A DNA stretch of 64,000 bases, taken from positions 1 to 64,000 of the forward strand of contig NZ_JAJQYA010000013.1 in assembly GCF_021729155.1 (NCBI RefSeq), given 5' to 3'. The notes under the pieces are model-generated. The model saw nothing but the letters and a program-made list of their open reading frames with translations, was not told the origin of the DNA and ran no database searches. This DNA comes from Membranihabitans marinus. GTDB taxonomy: Bacteria; Bacteroidota; Bacteroidia; Chitinophagales; Saprospiraceae. Position numbers and translations under genes: made by a program. Positions 8,063 to 17,158 of this stretch are shown here, one piece after another. How positions within the stretch are numbered: position 1 is the first letter of the stretch; every line of letters begins with the position of its first letter.

Positions 8063-10399
8063 ATGAAATATTCATATGCCACAACGAGAGATAGTCAGAT
8101 CACAGTAAGCTTTGGTTTGCAAGATTTTATTCCGCAGGAAATATTCGACATTCATGTTCATCCATATAAAGCCATTCATTTTCCCGAAAATGAATGGCCT
8201 TTTTTAAAGGGCATCGATGAATTGGGCTGCCAACAACATCGCTTAGCTCTTCAGCAATATATGCCTTCTAAGACCATCCACGGATTGTATTTTGGTCTTC
8301 CGCGCAAATCGGCGCAACGTCAGGTAATGAATTCCTGGGTAGCAAATGAGGTGAGTCAAAACGGTAGCGATCTGAGTCGAAGCCTAATGGTGGTTTCGGC
8401 GAATGATGATATCTCAGAAGTAGCTTTAGCATTGCAGAAACCTATTTGGGTCGGTGTTAAAGTATACCATTGTTACGCTGATCGGCCGGATACCATGAAT
8501 GCCTCCATCACAGAATATGCGCCAGAATGGATGTGGGAATTGTTAAATGACATGTCCGGGGTCATGATGCTCCATATTGTTAAAGATCAGGGTATTGAAG
8601 ATTCAGATAATCAACAGGAGATCAGAAGATTGTGTAAGACCTATCCCAAGGTGAAATTGATATTGGCCCATGTGGCAAGGAGCTTTAATTATAGAACAGC
8701 TCGCAGGGGATTAAGCTTTTTATCCGATATTGAAAATGTAGTAGTAGATACATCAGCTATATGTGAGGTCGAAACTTATCGAGCGGCTTTAAAATCCCTA
8801 GGTCCTAGACGTATATTGTGGGGATCTGATTATGCTGTGAGTGAAATGCGGGGCAGATGCGTAACCATAGGGAATCAATTTTTTTGGTTGCATCCAGAAT
8901 TAATTCAACCCGACTATCAATCTCCAACTGGGCACGAGTTTACCCTTGTAGGTATAGAATCATTAATATGCCTTCGCGAGGCAGCGGAAGATTTTGGATT
9001 AACCGGTGACGATGTACAGGATATTTTCTTGAATAATGCTTTGCGTCTTTTGCAACCCCACCTTTCGGTGGAAGATGAAAAAACTGACGTTAGCGGTCCA
9101 GATCAATGGTTGCGAGCCCGAGAAGTAATATGTGGTGGAACAGCGCTATTGTCCAAAAGGGCGGAAATGTATGAGGCCAATTCATGGCCAGCTTATTATA
9201 ACCGATCTTCAGGTTGTGAAGTATGGGATCTTAACGATGTCAAATATATAGATTTTGTGGGAGGAGTGGGTACGACAATGTTGGGATATGCCGACAAAGA
9301 GGTCAATGCTGCAGTTCACCGACGTATGGCAATGGGATCTTATAGCTCCTTGGTCAACCCTCAAGAAATAACATTGGCAGAAAAATTATTGTCCCTGCAT
9401 CCTTGGGCGGGTAAAGTTCGATATGCTCGAACAGGAGGGGAAGCCATGGCAGTAGCTGTGCGTTGTGCAAGGACGGCTACTGGTAAAAGTGGAATTGCCT
9501 TTTGTGGCTATCACGGATGGCACGATTGGTATTTGGCGGCCAACCTCGGTCAATCTTCTGCTCTCGACGGTCATTTAATTCCAGGATTACAACCCCAAGG
9601 TGTGCCTAGAGAACTGGCTGGAACATCACTGCCCTTTACCTATAACGATATATCTTCTTTCGATCGAGCCATAGAACAATTGGGACATAATTTTGCTGCT
9701 GTAGTCATGGAGCCAATGCGATCACAGTATCCTCATCCCGAGTTTATAGCTCACATAACACAAAAATGTAAAGAATTAAATGTCATTCTTGTAGTAGATG
9801 AGATAACCAGCGGATTGAGATACGGATACCCTGGGGCCCATCCCTCCATAGATTTACAGCCAGATATAGTAGTATATGCTAAAGCTATGAGTAATGGTTA
9901 TCCATTTGGTGTAGTCATTGGAAAGCAGGAAATTATGGAAGCTTCCGAGGCCAGTTTTATTTCTTCTAGCTATTGGACCGATGGGATTGGGACTGCGGCA
10001 GCCTTGGCCGTATTGAAGAAAATGGAGGCAGAAAAAGTTCAAGAAACCGTCTGGCAAAAAGGTAAAGACCTAATGAATAGATTACAAGAATTGGCAGATC
10101 GATATCCAGGATGTAAAATTAAAGTGTTTGGAATGCCTGCCACTCCGAATATTGGCTTTGATTGTGGAGAAAACAGCCAGTTGTGTAAGAGTTTTTACAT
10201 TGGGAAAATGTTGGAAAAAGGTTTTTTGGTATCCACTTTCTTTTATTTAATGCAGGCCCATAAAGCCAAACATATTGATTCGTTGTTAAAGGCTCTCGAT
10301 GATGTATTTTCTGAATTGGAAGATATGATTATGACGGGAGAAATATTAAAAATAGAAACTTCAACTAAAAATCACGGTGGGTTCTCCCGCTTAACTTAA
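8063..10399 (+). CDS. Amidohydrolase / class III PLP aminotransferase fusion
   Basis: Two enzymes are joined in one 778-residue frame without a signal peptide, so it is cytoplasmic. Residues about 20-335 form an amidohydrolase-2-like TIM barrel: DIHVHP (D29, H31, H33), H171, the LAHVARSF His203, and GSD Asp256 are the metal and catalytic positions of that family. Residues about 345-765 are a class III aminotransferase closest in motifs to glutamate-1-semialdehyde aminomutases: YHGWHDW (483-489), VVDE with Asp579 for the pyridine nitrogen, and YAKAMSNG with Lys607 as the PLP Schiff-base lysine. All key residues look intact in both halves. It sits between propeller enzymes and SDRs of the glycan locus, suggesting an amine-bearing or lactone/amide intermediate. 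The true substrate is unknown. Confidence 0.85.
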   Translation: MKYSYATTRDSQITVSFGLQDFIPQEIFDIHVHPYKAIHFPENEWPFLKGIDELGCQQHRLALQQYMPSKTIHGLYFGLPRKSAQRQVMNSWVANEVSQNGSDLSRSLMVVSANDDISEVALALQKPIWVGVKVYHCYADRPDTMNASITEYAPEWMWELLNDMSGVMMLHIVKDQGIEDSDNQQEIRRLCKTYPKVKLILAHVARSFNYRTARRGLSFLSDIENVVVDTSAICEVETYRAALKSLGPRRILWGSDYAVSEMRGRCVTIGNQFFWLHPELIQPDYQSPTGHEFTLVGIESLICLREAAEDFGLTGDDVQDIFLNNALRLLQPHLSVEDEKTDVSGPDQWLRAREVICGGTALLSKRAEMYEANSWPAYYNRSSGCEVWDLNDVKYIDFVGGVGTTMLGYADKEVNAAVHRRMAMGSYSSLVNPQEITLAEKLLSLHPWAGKVRYARTGGEAMAVAVRCARTATGKSGIAFCGYHGWHDWYLAANLGQSSALDGHLIPGLQPQGVPRELAGTSLPFTYNDISSFDRAIEQLGHNFAAVVMEPMRSQYPHPEFIAHITQKCKELNVILVVDEITSGLRYGYPGAHPSIDLQPDIVVYAKAMSNGYPFGVVIGKQEIMEASEASFISSSYWTDGIGTAAALAVLKKMEAEKVQETVWQKGKDLMNRLQELADRYPGCKIKVFGMPATPNIGFDCGENSQLCKSFYIGKMLEKGFLVSTFFYLMQAHKAKHIDSLLKALDDVFSELEDMIMTGEILKIETSTKNHGGFSRLT

Positions 10400-10413
10400 A
10401 ACTAAAATATATT

Positions 10414-11853
10414 ATGAAAAATAGCTTTTTACTTTTTATACAGTTGTGTTTTACTTTGTCCGTTTTTGGGCAAGGAAAGTTAGAAATCAATGATGATCGT
10501 CAGTTGTTTGTCGATGACTATATGGTCCAATCCATGGACAATGTATCTATGGTCATGCATCACCCAACCAGTGAAGGGCCTGTTCTATATTTCGATAAAG
10601 AGTGGGAGGGGAACTTTTCGGCATATTGTACGATAATTAAAGATGGACCGATTTTTAAGGCTTATTATAGAGGGGTTCGCGATGCAGGCAGTGACGGTAG
10701 AGATGGAGAAACCACCTGTATCGCAATATCTACCGATGGCATACATTGGACAAAACCAGAATTGGGTTTGTTTGATATAGACGGAAGCAAGGAAAATAAT
10801 GTGATTTTGGCTCATGCAGCACCAATGAATCACAATTTTAGTCCATTCATCGACAAAAGCCCCAATTGCAAACCCGAAGAAAAGTACAAAGCTATTGGAG
10901 GGGTAAAGAAAAGTGGGTTAATGGCCTATACTTCACCAGATGGTATTCATTGGACGAAGATGCAGGCTGATCCTATATTCACAGATGGTATTTTCGATTC
11001 TCAGAATGTAGCTTTTTGGTCGGAATCAGAAGAGATGTATGTGATTTATTTCCGATCATGGACAGGGGATGGTTATTCTGGGTTTAGGAGTGTGAGTAGA
11101 ACTACCTCAAAAGACTTTATCCATTGGACGAAACCCGAAAAAATGACTTTTGGAGATCGACCATATGATCATTTGTATACTCAACAGACCAGCCCATATT
11201 ATAGAGCTCCTCAAATATACGTGGCTATCGGGGCTCGATTTATGCCCAATCGTCAGGTTTTGACCGATGAGCAAGCTGAAAAATTAAAGGTCAATCCCAA
11301 ATACTTTAAGGATTGTTCCGATGCGATATTGATGACGAGTCGAGGAGGTAATAGCTATACTCGAACCTTTATGGAATCTTATATTAAGCCGGGTATCGGT
11401 TTGCAGAATTGGGTATCTCGATCCAATTATCCAGCCCTTAATGTGGTTCAAACTGGAGATACTGAGATGTCGGTTTATGTGAATGAAAATTATGCTCAGC
11501 CTACTGCTCATTTAAAGAGATATTCTATGCGTATCGATGGTTTTGCTTCTCTACAATCTGACTTTGAAGGGGGTAGTGTTGTATCCAAGCCTTTTACTTT
11601 TGATGGCAAAGAATTGGAGATTAATTATTCTACTTCGGCGGCTGGAAGTGTAATGATAGAAATACAAGACGAAAATGGACAGCCCATTCCCGGATTTACT
11701 ATGGATGACTGTCAGGAGATCATAGGGAATGAAATATCGCGCATAGTAAGTTGGAAAAATAGTACTGATGTTAGTGGATTGGTGGGTAAAACCATACGAT
11801 TACATATTGCATTGAAAGATGCCGATTTGTATGCATTGAAGTTTAATAAATAA
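10414..11853 (+). CDS. Secreted beta-propeller glycosidase-like protein, paralogue 2
   Basis: This 479-residue protein begins with a signal peptide ending near VFGQG. It carries the QLFVDDYMV hallmark, FDKEWEGNFSAY, GIHWTKPELG (twice as a blade-turn motif), HNFSPF, FDSQNVAFWSE and RAPQIYVAIGARFMP. It starts only 14 bases after the fusion gene and is probably co-transcribed with it. It is much closer to the next gene (478 residues) than to the copy at 6310. The last 100 residues of these two neighbours are nearly identical, so they arose by tandem duplication. The fold resembles GH32/43-like five-bladed propellers; activity is not established. Confidence 0.65.
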   Translation: MKNSFLLFIQLCFTLSVFGQGKLEINDDRQLFVDDYMVQSMDNVSMVMHHPTSEGPVLYFDKEWEGNFSAYCTIIKDGPIFKAYYRGVRDAGSDGRDGETTCIAISTDGIHWTKPELGLFDIDGSKENNVILAHAAPMNHNFSPFIDKSPNCKPEEKYKAIGGVKKSGLMAYTSPDGIHWTKMQADPIFTDGIFDSQNVAFWSESEEMYVIYFRSWTGDGYSGFRSVSRTTSKDFIHWTKPEKMTFGDRPYDHLYTQQTSPYYRAPQIYVAIGARFMPNRQVLTDEQAEKLKVNPKYFKDCSDAILMTSRGGNSYTRTFMESYIKPGIGLQNWVSRSNYPALNVVQTGDTEMSVYVNENYAQPTAHLKRYSMRIDGFASLQSDFEGGSVVSKPFTFDGKELEINYSTSAAGSVMIEIQDENGQPIPGFTMDDCQEIIGNEISRIVSWKNSTDVSGLVGKTIRLHIALKDADLYALKFNK

Positions 11854-11901
11854 TGTAATCAATGGTTTGTTAATAAAGTTTTATACTTAAAATCAAAAGT
11901 T

Positions 11902-13338
11902 ATGAATATTAGGGTAATTTTATTTTTGTCTGTTATTTTTTGGCTTCCTAATAAGGTATTTTCTCAATCAGTCCTGTCCATCCAAGACAATAGACAATTG
12001 TTTTTGGATGATTATATAATATCCAATCTAGATAATGTAACAGCTAAATTACATCATCCGGTGAATGAAGGCCCAGTATTGTATTTTGATAAAGAATGGG
12101 AAGGGAATTTTTCGGCCTACAGTAGTATAATAAAGGATGGTGGTCTATATAGGGCTTACTATAGGGGATTGAGAAATGCTGGTAAAGATGGTAGTTTGGA
12201 AGAGACCACTTGTATTGCACTATCAACTGACGGAATCCATTGGACAAAACCAGAGTTGGGTTTATTCGAAATAGACGGAAGCAAGGCCAATAATATCGTG
12301 TTGGCCAATGATGAATGGATTACCCATAATTTTAGCCCTTTTATTGATAAAAACCCCAATTGTCCAGCCAATGAGAGATTCAAGGCAATGGCAGGGCATA
12401 CGAGAAAAGGTGGACTGTATATCTATGTGTCGGAAGATGGGTTTTCATGGAAGCGATATCATCCAGATCCCGTGATTACAGAAGGACCTTTCGATTCTCA
12501 GAATGTGGCGTTTTGGTCTGAATCTGAAAACCAATATGTGAGTTATTTTCGAACCTTGCGCGATGGTTTTAGATCTGTAAGTAGAGCTACTTCCAAGGAT
12601 TTAATTCACTGGACAGATCCCGTAGAAATGGAGTTTGGCGATCGACCTTTGGAACATTTATATACACAGCAAACCAGTCCTTATTTTAGAGCTCCTCAAA
12701 TATATGTAGCAATCGGGGCTCGATTTATGCCTAAGCGCCAAGTATTGACCGATGAGCAAGCCGAAAAATTCAATGTCAATCCCAAATATTTTAAGGATTG
12801 TTCCGATGCCATTATTATGACGACAAGGGGTGGGAATCAATATGATCGAACTTTTATGTCCTCTTTTATTAAGCCAGGAATTGGCTTGCAAAACTGGGTC
12901 TCCCGATCAAACTATCCTTCTTTAAACGTAGTCCAAACCAGTGATACCGAGATGTCGGTTTATGTCAATGAACATTATGCGCAACCCACATCCCATCTGA
13001 AAAGATATTCTATGCGGTTGGATGGTTTTGCATCCTTGGAAGCTGGATTTGAAGGAGGGACGGTTGTGACCAAGCCCTTTACCTTTGATGGCAAAGAATT
13101 GGAGATTAATTATTCTACCTCTGCGGCAGGAAGTGTAATGATAGAAATACAGGACGAAAATGGTAGTCCTATCTCTGGATTTGAAATGGAAGATTGTCAA
13201 GAGATTATAGGCAATGAAATATCGCGGATTGTTAGTTGGAAAAATAGCACCGATGTGAGTGCATTGGTTGGTAAAACTATACGGCTGAAAATTTCAATGA
13301 AGGATGCCGACTTGTATGCACTGAAGTTTAATAAATAG
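11902..13338 (+). CDS. Secreted beta-propeller glycosidase-like protein, paralogue 3
   Basis: This 478-residue tandem copy of the preceding gene has its own signal peptide (ends near NKVFSQ). It shares the same order of motifs: QLFLDDYII, FDKEWEGNFSAY, GIHWTKPELG, HNFSPFIDKNPNC, FDSQNVAFWSE, RAPQIYVAIGARFMPKRQVL. The middle blade region (about residues 155-190) differs most, for example GGLYIYVSEDGFSWKRY in place of the partner's shorter turn, which could change specificity. The C-terminal sandwich is almost unchanged from paralogue 2. Both probably act in the periplasm or on the cell surface. Confidence 0.65.
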   Translation: MNIRVILFLSVIFWLPNKVFSQSVLSIQDNRQLFLDDYIISNLDNVTAKLHHPVNEGPVLYFDKEWEGNFSAYSSIIKDGGLYRAYYRGLRNAGKDGSLEETTCIALSTDGIHWTKPELGLFEIDGSKANNIVLANDEWITHNFSPFIDKNPNCPANERFKAMAGHTRKGGLYIYVSEDGFSWKRYHPDPVITEGPFDSQNVAFWSESENQYVSYFRTLRDGFRSVSRATSKDLIHWTDPVEMEFGDRPLEHLYTQQTSPYFRAPQIYVAIGARFMPKRQVLTDEQAEKFNVNPKYFKDCSDAIIMTTRGGNQYDRTFMSSFIKPGIGLQNWVSRSNYPSLNVVQTSDTEMSVYVNEHYAQPTSHLKRYSMRLDGFASLEAGFEGGTVVTKPFTFDGKELEINYSTSAAGSVMIEIQDENGSPISGFEMEDCQEIIGNEISRIVSWKNSTDVSALVGKTIRLKISMKDADLYALKFNK

Positions 13339-13411
13339 GTGAGGCAATCTGGCATTTTGATTTAGTACTAGATGTGAAAATTTGTATTTTTTAACAATAG
13401 AATAATAGAAA

Positions 13412-14191
13412 ATGATTGCTGAATACGATATATCGGGCAAACTATTTTGGGTTATAGGTGGAGCAGGTTACTTAGGACAGGCTCTAGTAATGTATTTATT
13501 GGAGGGTGGAGCCAAGGTTTTATGTATTGACATTGGAGATCGAAGTCAAGAATTAAAGGCAAAGCTTTCGAATTCAGAAAATTATTTTGCTGCCAGTTTA
13601 GATGTCAATGAAAGTGGTGCAATAGCCAGCTTTGTTGACGATGAGGTGAAAAATTACGGAATCCCTGAAGGTATGGTCAATTTGACCTATGGAGCCACTG
13701 CCAAAACTATGGCAGATCTAACCAATGACGATTTGGCTAGGGTAAATCAAACCAATATATCTTCTACTTTTATCCTGTGCCGAGCGTTGAGTCAGTATAT
13801 GATAAAGGTGGGTAAAGGCAGCATGGTGCTTTTCTCCAGTATGTATGGTGTGGTTGTCCCGGATCCCAAAATATATGAATCACCGATGTCAGTAAATCCT
13901 ATTGAATATGGCATAGGAAAGGCAGGTATTGTGCAGATGACAAAATACTTAGCGGTTCAATGGGCAGAGAAGGGTATTAGGGTGAATTGTATCTCGCCAG
14001 GTCCGTTTCCCAATCCCAAGGTGGAAGAAGAATATCCAGAATTTGTCGATCGCTTGCGGGCAAAAGTACCGATGGCTAGAGTGGGGGAAGCACGAGAAGT
14101 GGCCAGTGTGGTTCATTTTTTATTGTCTGATGGATCGTCTTTTATTACGGGACAAAATTTATTGGTTGATGGAGGTTGGACACTTTGGTAG
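13412..14191 (+). CDS. Short-chain dehydrogenase/reductase (glycan locus SDR 1)
   Basis: A classical SDR of 259 residues. The cofactor site is GGAGYLGQAL near the N-terminus, the catalytic Ser is in LFSSMYG, and Tyr/Lys are in EYGIGKAG. The C-terminus has the typical ITGQNLLVDGGWTLW ending. Asp after the second strand (CIDIGD) suggests NAD rather than NADP preference. It probably oxidises a sugar or sugar acid from the locus. About 290 bases of non-coding sequence follow it. Confidence 0.88.
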   Translation: MIAEYDISGKLFWVIGGAGYLGQALVMYLLEGGAKVLCIDIGDRSQELKAKLSNSENYFAASLDVNESGAIASFVDDEVKNYGIPEGMVNLTYGATAKTMADLTNDDLARVNQTNISSTFILCRALSQYMIKVGKGSMVLFSSMYGVVVPDPKIYESPMSVNPIEYGIGKAGIVQMTKYLAVQWAEKGIRVNCISPGPFPNPKVEEEYPEFVDRLRAKVPMARVGEAREVASVVHFLLSDGSSFITGQNLLVDGGWTLW

Positions 14192-14481
14192 AAGGAGTTG
14201 AAATTACAATTACTATATTCAGATATATATTTTCTATAAACACTAGAGTAGATGAAAATATTTGAATGTACAGCTTAGACATCAAAAGATAATACTACAT
14301 TTCTGTAATAAAGTAGTAGGGTAGCCATATATAGATGACTATATTTGGAAAACTACCAGTTGACTAAAATAAAATGTGGAGTTATTTTGTTTTTTTACCC
14401 ATTTAATTTAATTGTTAATAGGTGTTCGTCAGATAGTTACAATTTTCTGATCTTGAATTTACTATATAAAATAACTGATCT
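14192..14481. other. Intergenic gap before the sialidase-fold genes
   Basis: About 290 AT-rich bases. No ORF or clear terminator was found. It may hold a promoter for the downstream block, since TTG triplets and A/T boxes occur, but none meets the phylum consensus cleanly. Confidence 0.35.
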
Positions 14482-15648
14482 ATGAAGTTTAAATTTTTAT
14501 TTTCCTTCCTTGCACTAAATATTGCTTTTTCGGCCTTTTCTCAAACATCTTCTGTTCACAAAATAAAGGATGTAATTATTTATGAGGATAATGATTTTCA
14601 CTCTGCTTTTCCTTCGGTAATAAAAAAGGAAGATGGTGAAATCCTAGTTGCTTTTCGACGAGCACCAAATCGAGCGATTTTTTCCGAAGGTCATACCAAC
14701 CATGTGGATCCCAACAGTTATTTGGTATATGTAAGATCTAGAGATAATGGTTTGTCCTGGAGTAAGGAGCCGAATCTATTGTATTCTCATCCCTATGGCG
14801 GGTCGCAAGATCCATGTATGTATCAATTAAAGGATGGTACCATACTTTGCACAAGTTATGGCTGGGCATTGTTGCGTGAGGATGGTTTGAAAAATATAAA
14901 GCAGCCCGCATTTATAGTCGATAAAAATTCAGTGTTTTTAGGAGGCTATATATTGAAATCTACCGATGGTGGAGATTCTTGGAAGGGCCCATATTATCCA
15001 CCAACAGTACCACAGGAAATGAAATTGTCCGCTTTGGGAGATCCTTTACCTGCATATAATAGAGGGTCAATGTATGAAGGAAAAGACGGTAGATTGTTTT
15101 GGGTAGTAGCCGGAAGTGATGACGAGAATAATATCGGTAAAACCGCAAATTTTTTATTGATATCTGAAGATAAAGGTCATACATGGAAGTATTCTTGTGT
15201 GGTCGCTACCGATGACAAAGCTGTATTCAATGAGACTTCGATTTACGAAACGCCGAAAGGAGATTTAGTGGCCTTTTTGCGAACGGCTAAATTGGATGGA
15301 GAGGCATGTATTGCGAGATCAACTGATGGAGGAAAATCCTTCCAGCCTTGGAAGAAAATGGGTTTTAAAGGCCATCCCATGCAAGCTACACGATTGCCTG
15401 ATAACAGAGTCCTCCTAGTCTATGGATACCGACATAAACCTTACGGAATTCGTGCGCGAATATTGAATGCGGAATGTACTGATTACGAAACAGCTGAAGA
15501 AATCATTATCAGAGCAGATGGTGGTAGTACTGATATTGGTTATCCTTGGTCGGTAGTATTGGATGAAAATACAGTGTTGGTAACATATTATTATAATCTT
15601 AACAATGGAACTCGCCATATAGCTGGTAGTATATTGGAAATCGATTAG
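14482..15648 (+). CDS. Secreted exo-sialidase-like (BNR/Asp-box) protein
   Basis: A 388-residue protein with a signal peptide (cleavage near AFSQT). Four Asp-box turns are visible: SRDNGLSW (about 86), STDGGDSW (about 160), SEDKGHTW (about 229) and STDGGKSF (about 284), as in six-bladed sialidase propellers (GH33 superfamily). FRRAPN after strand one resembles the arginine position of sialidases. True sialidase activity is not proved, because many Asp-box proteins cleave or bind other sugars or act as lyases. It starts a second set of transcription units that includes the Tat-type paralogue just downstream. Confidence 0.75.
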   Translation: MKFKFLFSFLALNIAFSAFSQTSSVHKIKDVIIYEDNDFHSAFPSVIKKEDGEILVAFRRAPNRAIFSEGHTNHVDPNSYLVYVRSRDNGLSWSKEPNLLYSHPYGGSQDPCMYQLKDGTILCTSYGWALLREDGLKNIKQPAFIVDKNSVFLGGYILKSTDGGDSWKGPYYPPTVPQEMKLSALGDPLPAYNRGSMYEGKDGRLFWVVAGSDDENNIGKTANFLLISEDKGHTWKYSCVVATDDKAVFNETSIYETPKGDLVAFLRTAKLDGEACIARSTDGGKSFQPWKKMGFKGHPMQATRLPDNRVLLVYGYRHKPYGIRARILNAECTDYETAEEIIIRADGGSTDIGYPWSVVLDENTVLVTYYYNLNNGTRHIAGSILEID

Positions 15649-15690
15649 TATCTTAGAATTTTTCATTATTGCCAACAAAATATTTCTCTT

Positions 15691-16947
15691 ATGAACGATG
15701 GATTTAAGCGTAGACTATTTTTACAAAAATCACTTTTAGGGGGAGCATCATTATTGGTTCATCCAGTAATAAGTGCTTTACCTGACGGTAAAAATCTTGA
15801 TTATAGCCTCGACCATATAAAACCTACAAAATTGTTCGATGGAGAGAAATGCTGGGTTCATCCCAGGGCAGGTATTGTTCCTAAATTGGGAGAAGGCAAA
15901 AATCCAAGGGTGGTAATGACTATGAATACCCTTGATCTCATTGGAAGCGATGTTTTCAAAGGTATGTATGGTATGCAGACCGATGACATGGGACAGAATT
16001 GGACAGAGGCTGAAAAAATTCCGGGATTGACACCTCGCTTTGAAGAAATTGATTCGGTTCAAAGACCTGTGGCGGCCAGTGATTTTTGGCCACAATATCA
16101 CCGCAAATCAGGGGTGTTATTGGGTATTGGTCATACCGTGGTGTATACTCCAGAGTGGAAGGTTGTGATGCCACGACCTAGACAGACATCTTATTCTGTT
16201 TATGACGAATCAACAGGGGAATGGCGGGAATGGAAAAAATTGGCTATGCCCAATGAAGAGAAATTTGTAAACGCAGGTGCTGGATGTGCGCAAAGATACG
16301 ACAACAAAGATGGTACTATATTTCTTCCTCTCTCTTTTTATCCTTCAGGTAAAAATTCCCATATTACTGTAGTGAAATGCGGTTTTGATGGAAGAGATTT
16401 AACCTATATCAGTCAAGGAAATGAATTGAATGTAGATGATGATACTAGAGGATTGCACGAAGCTTCAATGACGAGGTATAAGGGAAAGTATTATATGACG
16501 ATTCGCAATGACAAAAAAGGCTTTATTACTTCCAGTGATGATGGCCTTCAATACCAGCCCATAAGGCCATGGACCTTTGACGATGGAAGTGATTTGGGCA
16601 GTTACAATACACAGCAACACTGGGTTACCCACAGCAAGGGTTTGTTCTTAGTCTACACGAGGAGAGGAGCCAATAACGATCACGTTTTTAGGCATCGTGC
16701 CCCGCTGTTTATGGCACGGGTAGATGAAGAAAAAATGTGTGTTATTCGTTCAACTGAGAGAATATTAGTGGAGGAGAAAGGGGCTAGATTGGGTAATTTT
16801 GGTGTATGTGATGTAAGTAAGGATGAAACTTGGGTCACGGTATCTGAGTGGATGCAGCCCAAGGGTGTTGAAAAATATGGAAGTGATGGCAGTGTGTGGA
16901 TTGCTAAAATAAAATGGAATCAAGCCAATAGATATTTTAAGGCCTAG
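15691..16947 (+). CDS. Tat-exported sialidase-fold protein
   Basis: The 418-residue protein begins KRRLFLQKSLLGGASLL, a twin-arginine-like signal that suggests export of a folded protein. Asp-box-like turns TDDMGQNW and SSDDGLQY point to a sialidase-type propeller, and the C-terminal region has GNFGVCDVS. It lies 42 bases after the other Asp-box gene and is probably in the same transcript. The length and fold are related to the previous gene but sequence similarity is low. Its substrate is unknown. Confidence 0.65.
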   Translation: MNDGFKRRLFLQKSLLGGASLLVHPVISALPDGKNLDYSLDHIKPTKLFDGEKCWVHPRAGIVPKLGEGKNPRVVMTMNTLDLIGSDVFKGMYGMQTDDMGQNWTEAEKIPGLTPRFEEIDSVQRPVAASDFWPQYHRKSGVLLGIGHTVVYTPEWKVVMPRPRQTSYSVYDESTGEWREWKKLAMPNEEKFVNAGAGCAQRYDNKDGTIFLPLSFYPSGKNSHITVVKCGFDGRDLTYISQGNELNVDDDTRGLHEASMTRYKGKYYMTIRNDKKGFITSSDDGLQYQPIRPWTFDDGSDLGSYNTQQHWVTHSKGLFLVYTRRGANNDHVFRHRAPLFMARVDEEKMCVIRSTERILVEEKGARLGNFGVCDVSKDETWVTVSEWMQPKGVEKYGSDGSVWIAKIKWNQANRYFKA

Positions 16948-16951
16948 TAGT

Positions 16952-16986
16952 AGAAGTTATACCAAATGCATTTGGGTATAACTTCT
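16952..16986. repeat. Palindrome after the sialidase gene (TATACCAAATGCATTT type)
   Basis: Inverted repeat AGAAGTTATACC / GGGTATAACTTCT around a palindromic AAATGCATTT centre. The core (16958-16980) recurs at 33480-33500 and 47845-47866. There is no U-tract, so it is not a typical terminator. Confidence 0.65.
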
Positions 16987-17158
16987 AAATTATCCCAAGG
17001 CAAGAAGATTTTTGTCAGAATCACGGTATTTGAAAAATAGTACATCATTTCAAGAAAATAATAATACAATTTTTAGAATAGTTAGTGGATATTTGATTTT
17101 TGCCAAAATGTAACCCATTTTGAGTTATTCTATTACTTAGTCTTATTAAAACGAATAG

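Noticed and set aside
14482-16947. A full sialic-acid catabolism locus
   Set aside because: Asp-box proteins and a symporter are present, but no N-acetylneuraminate lyase, NanE epimerase or ManNAc kinase is in the window, and the aldolase is HpaI-type, not NanA-type.
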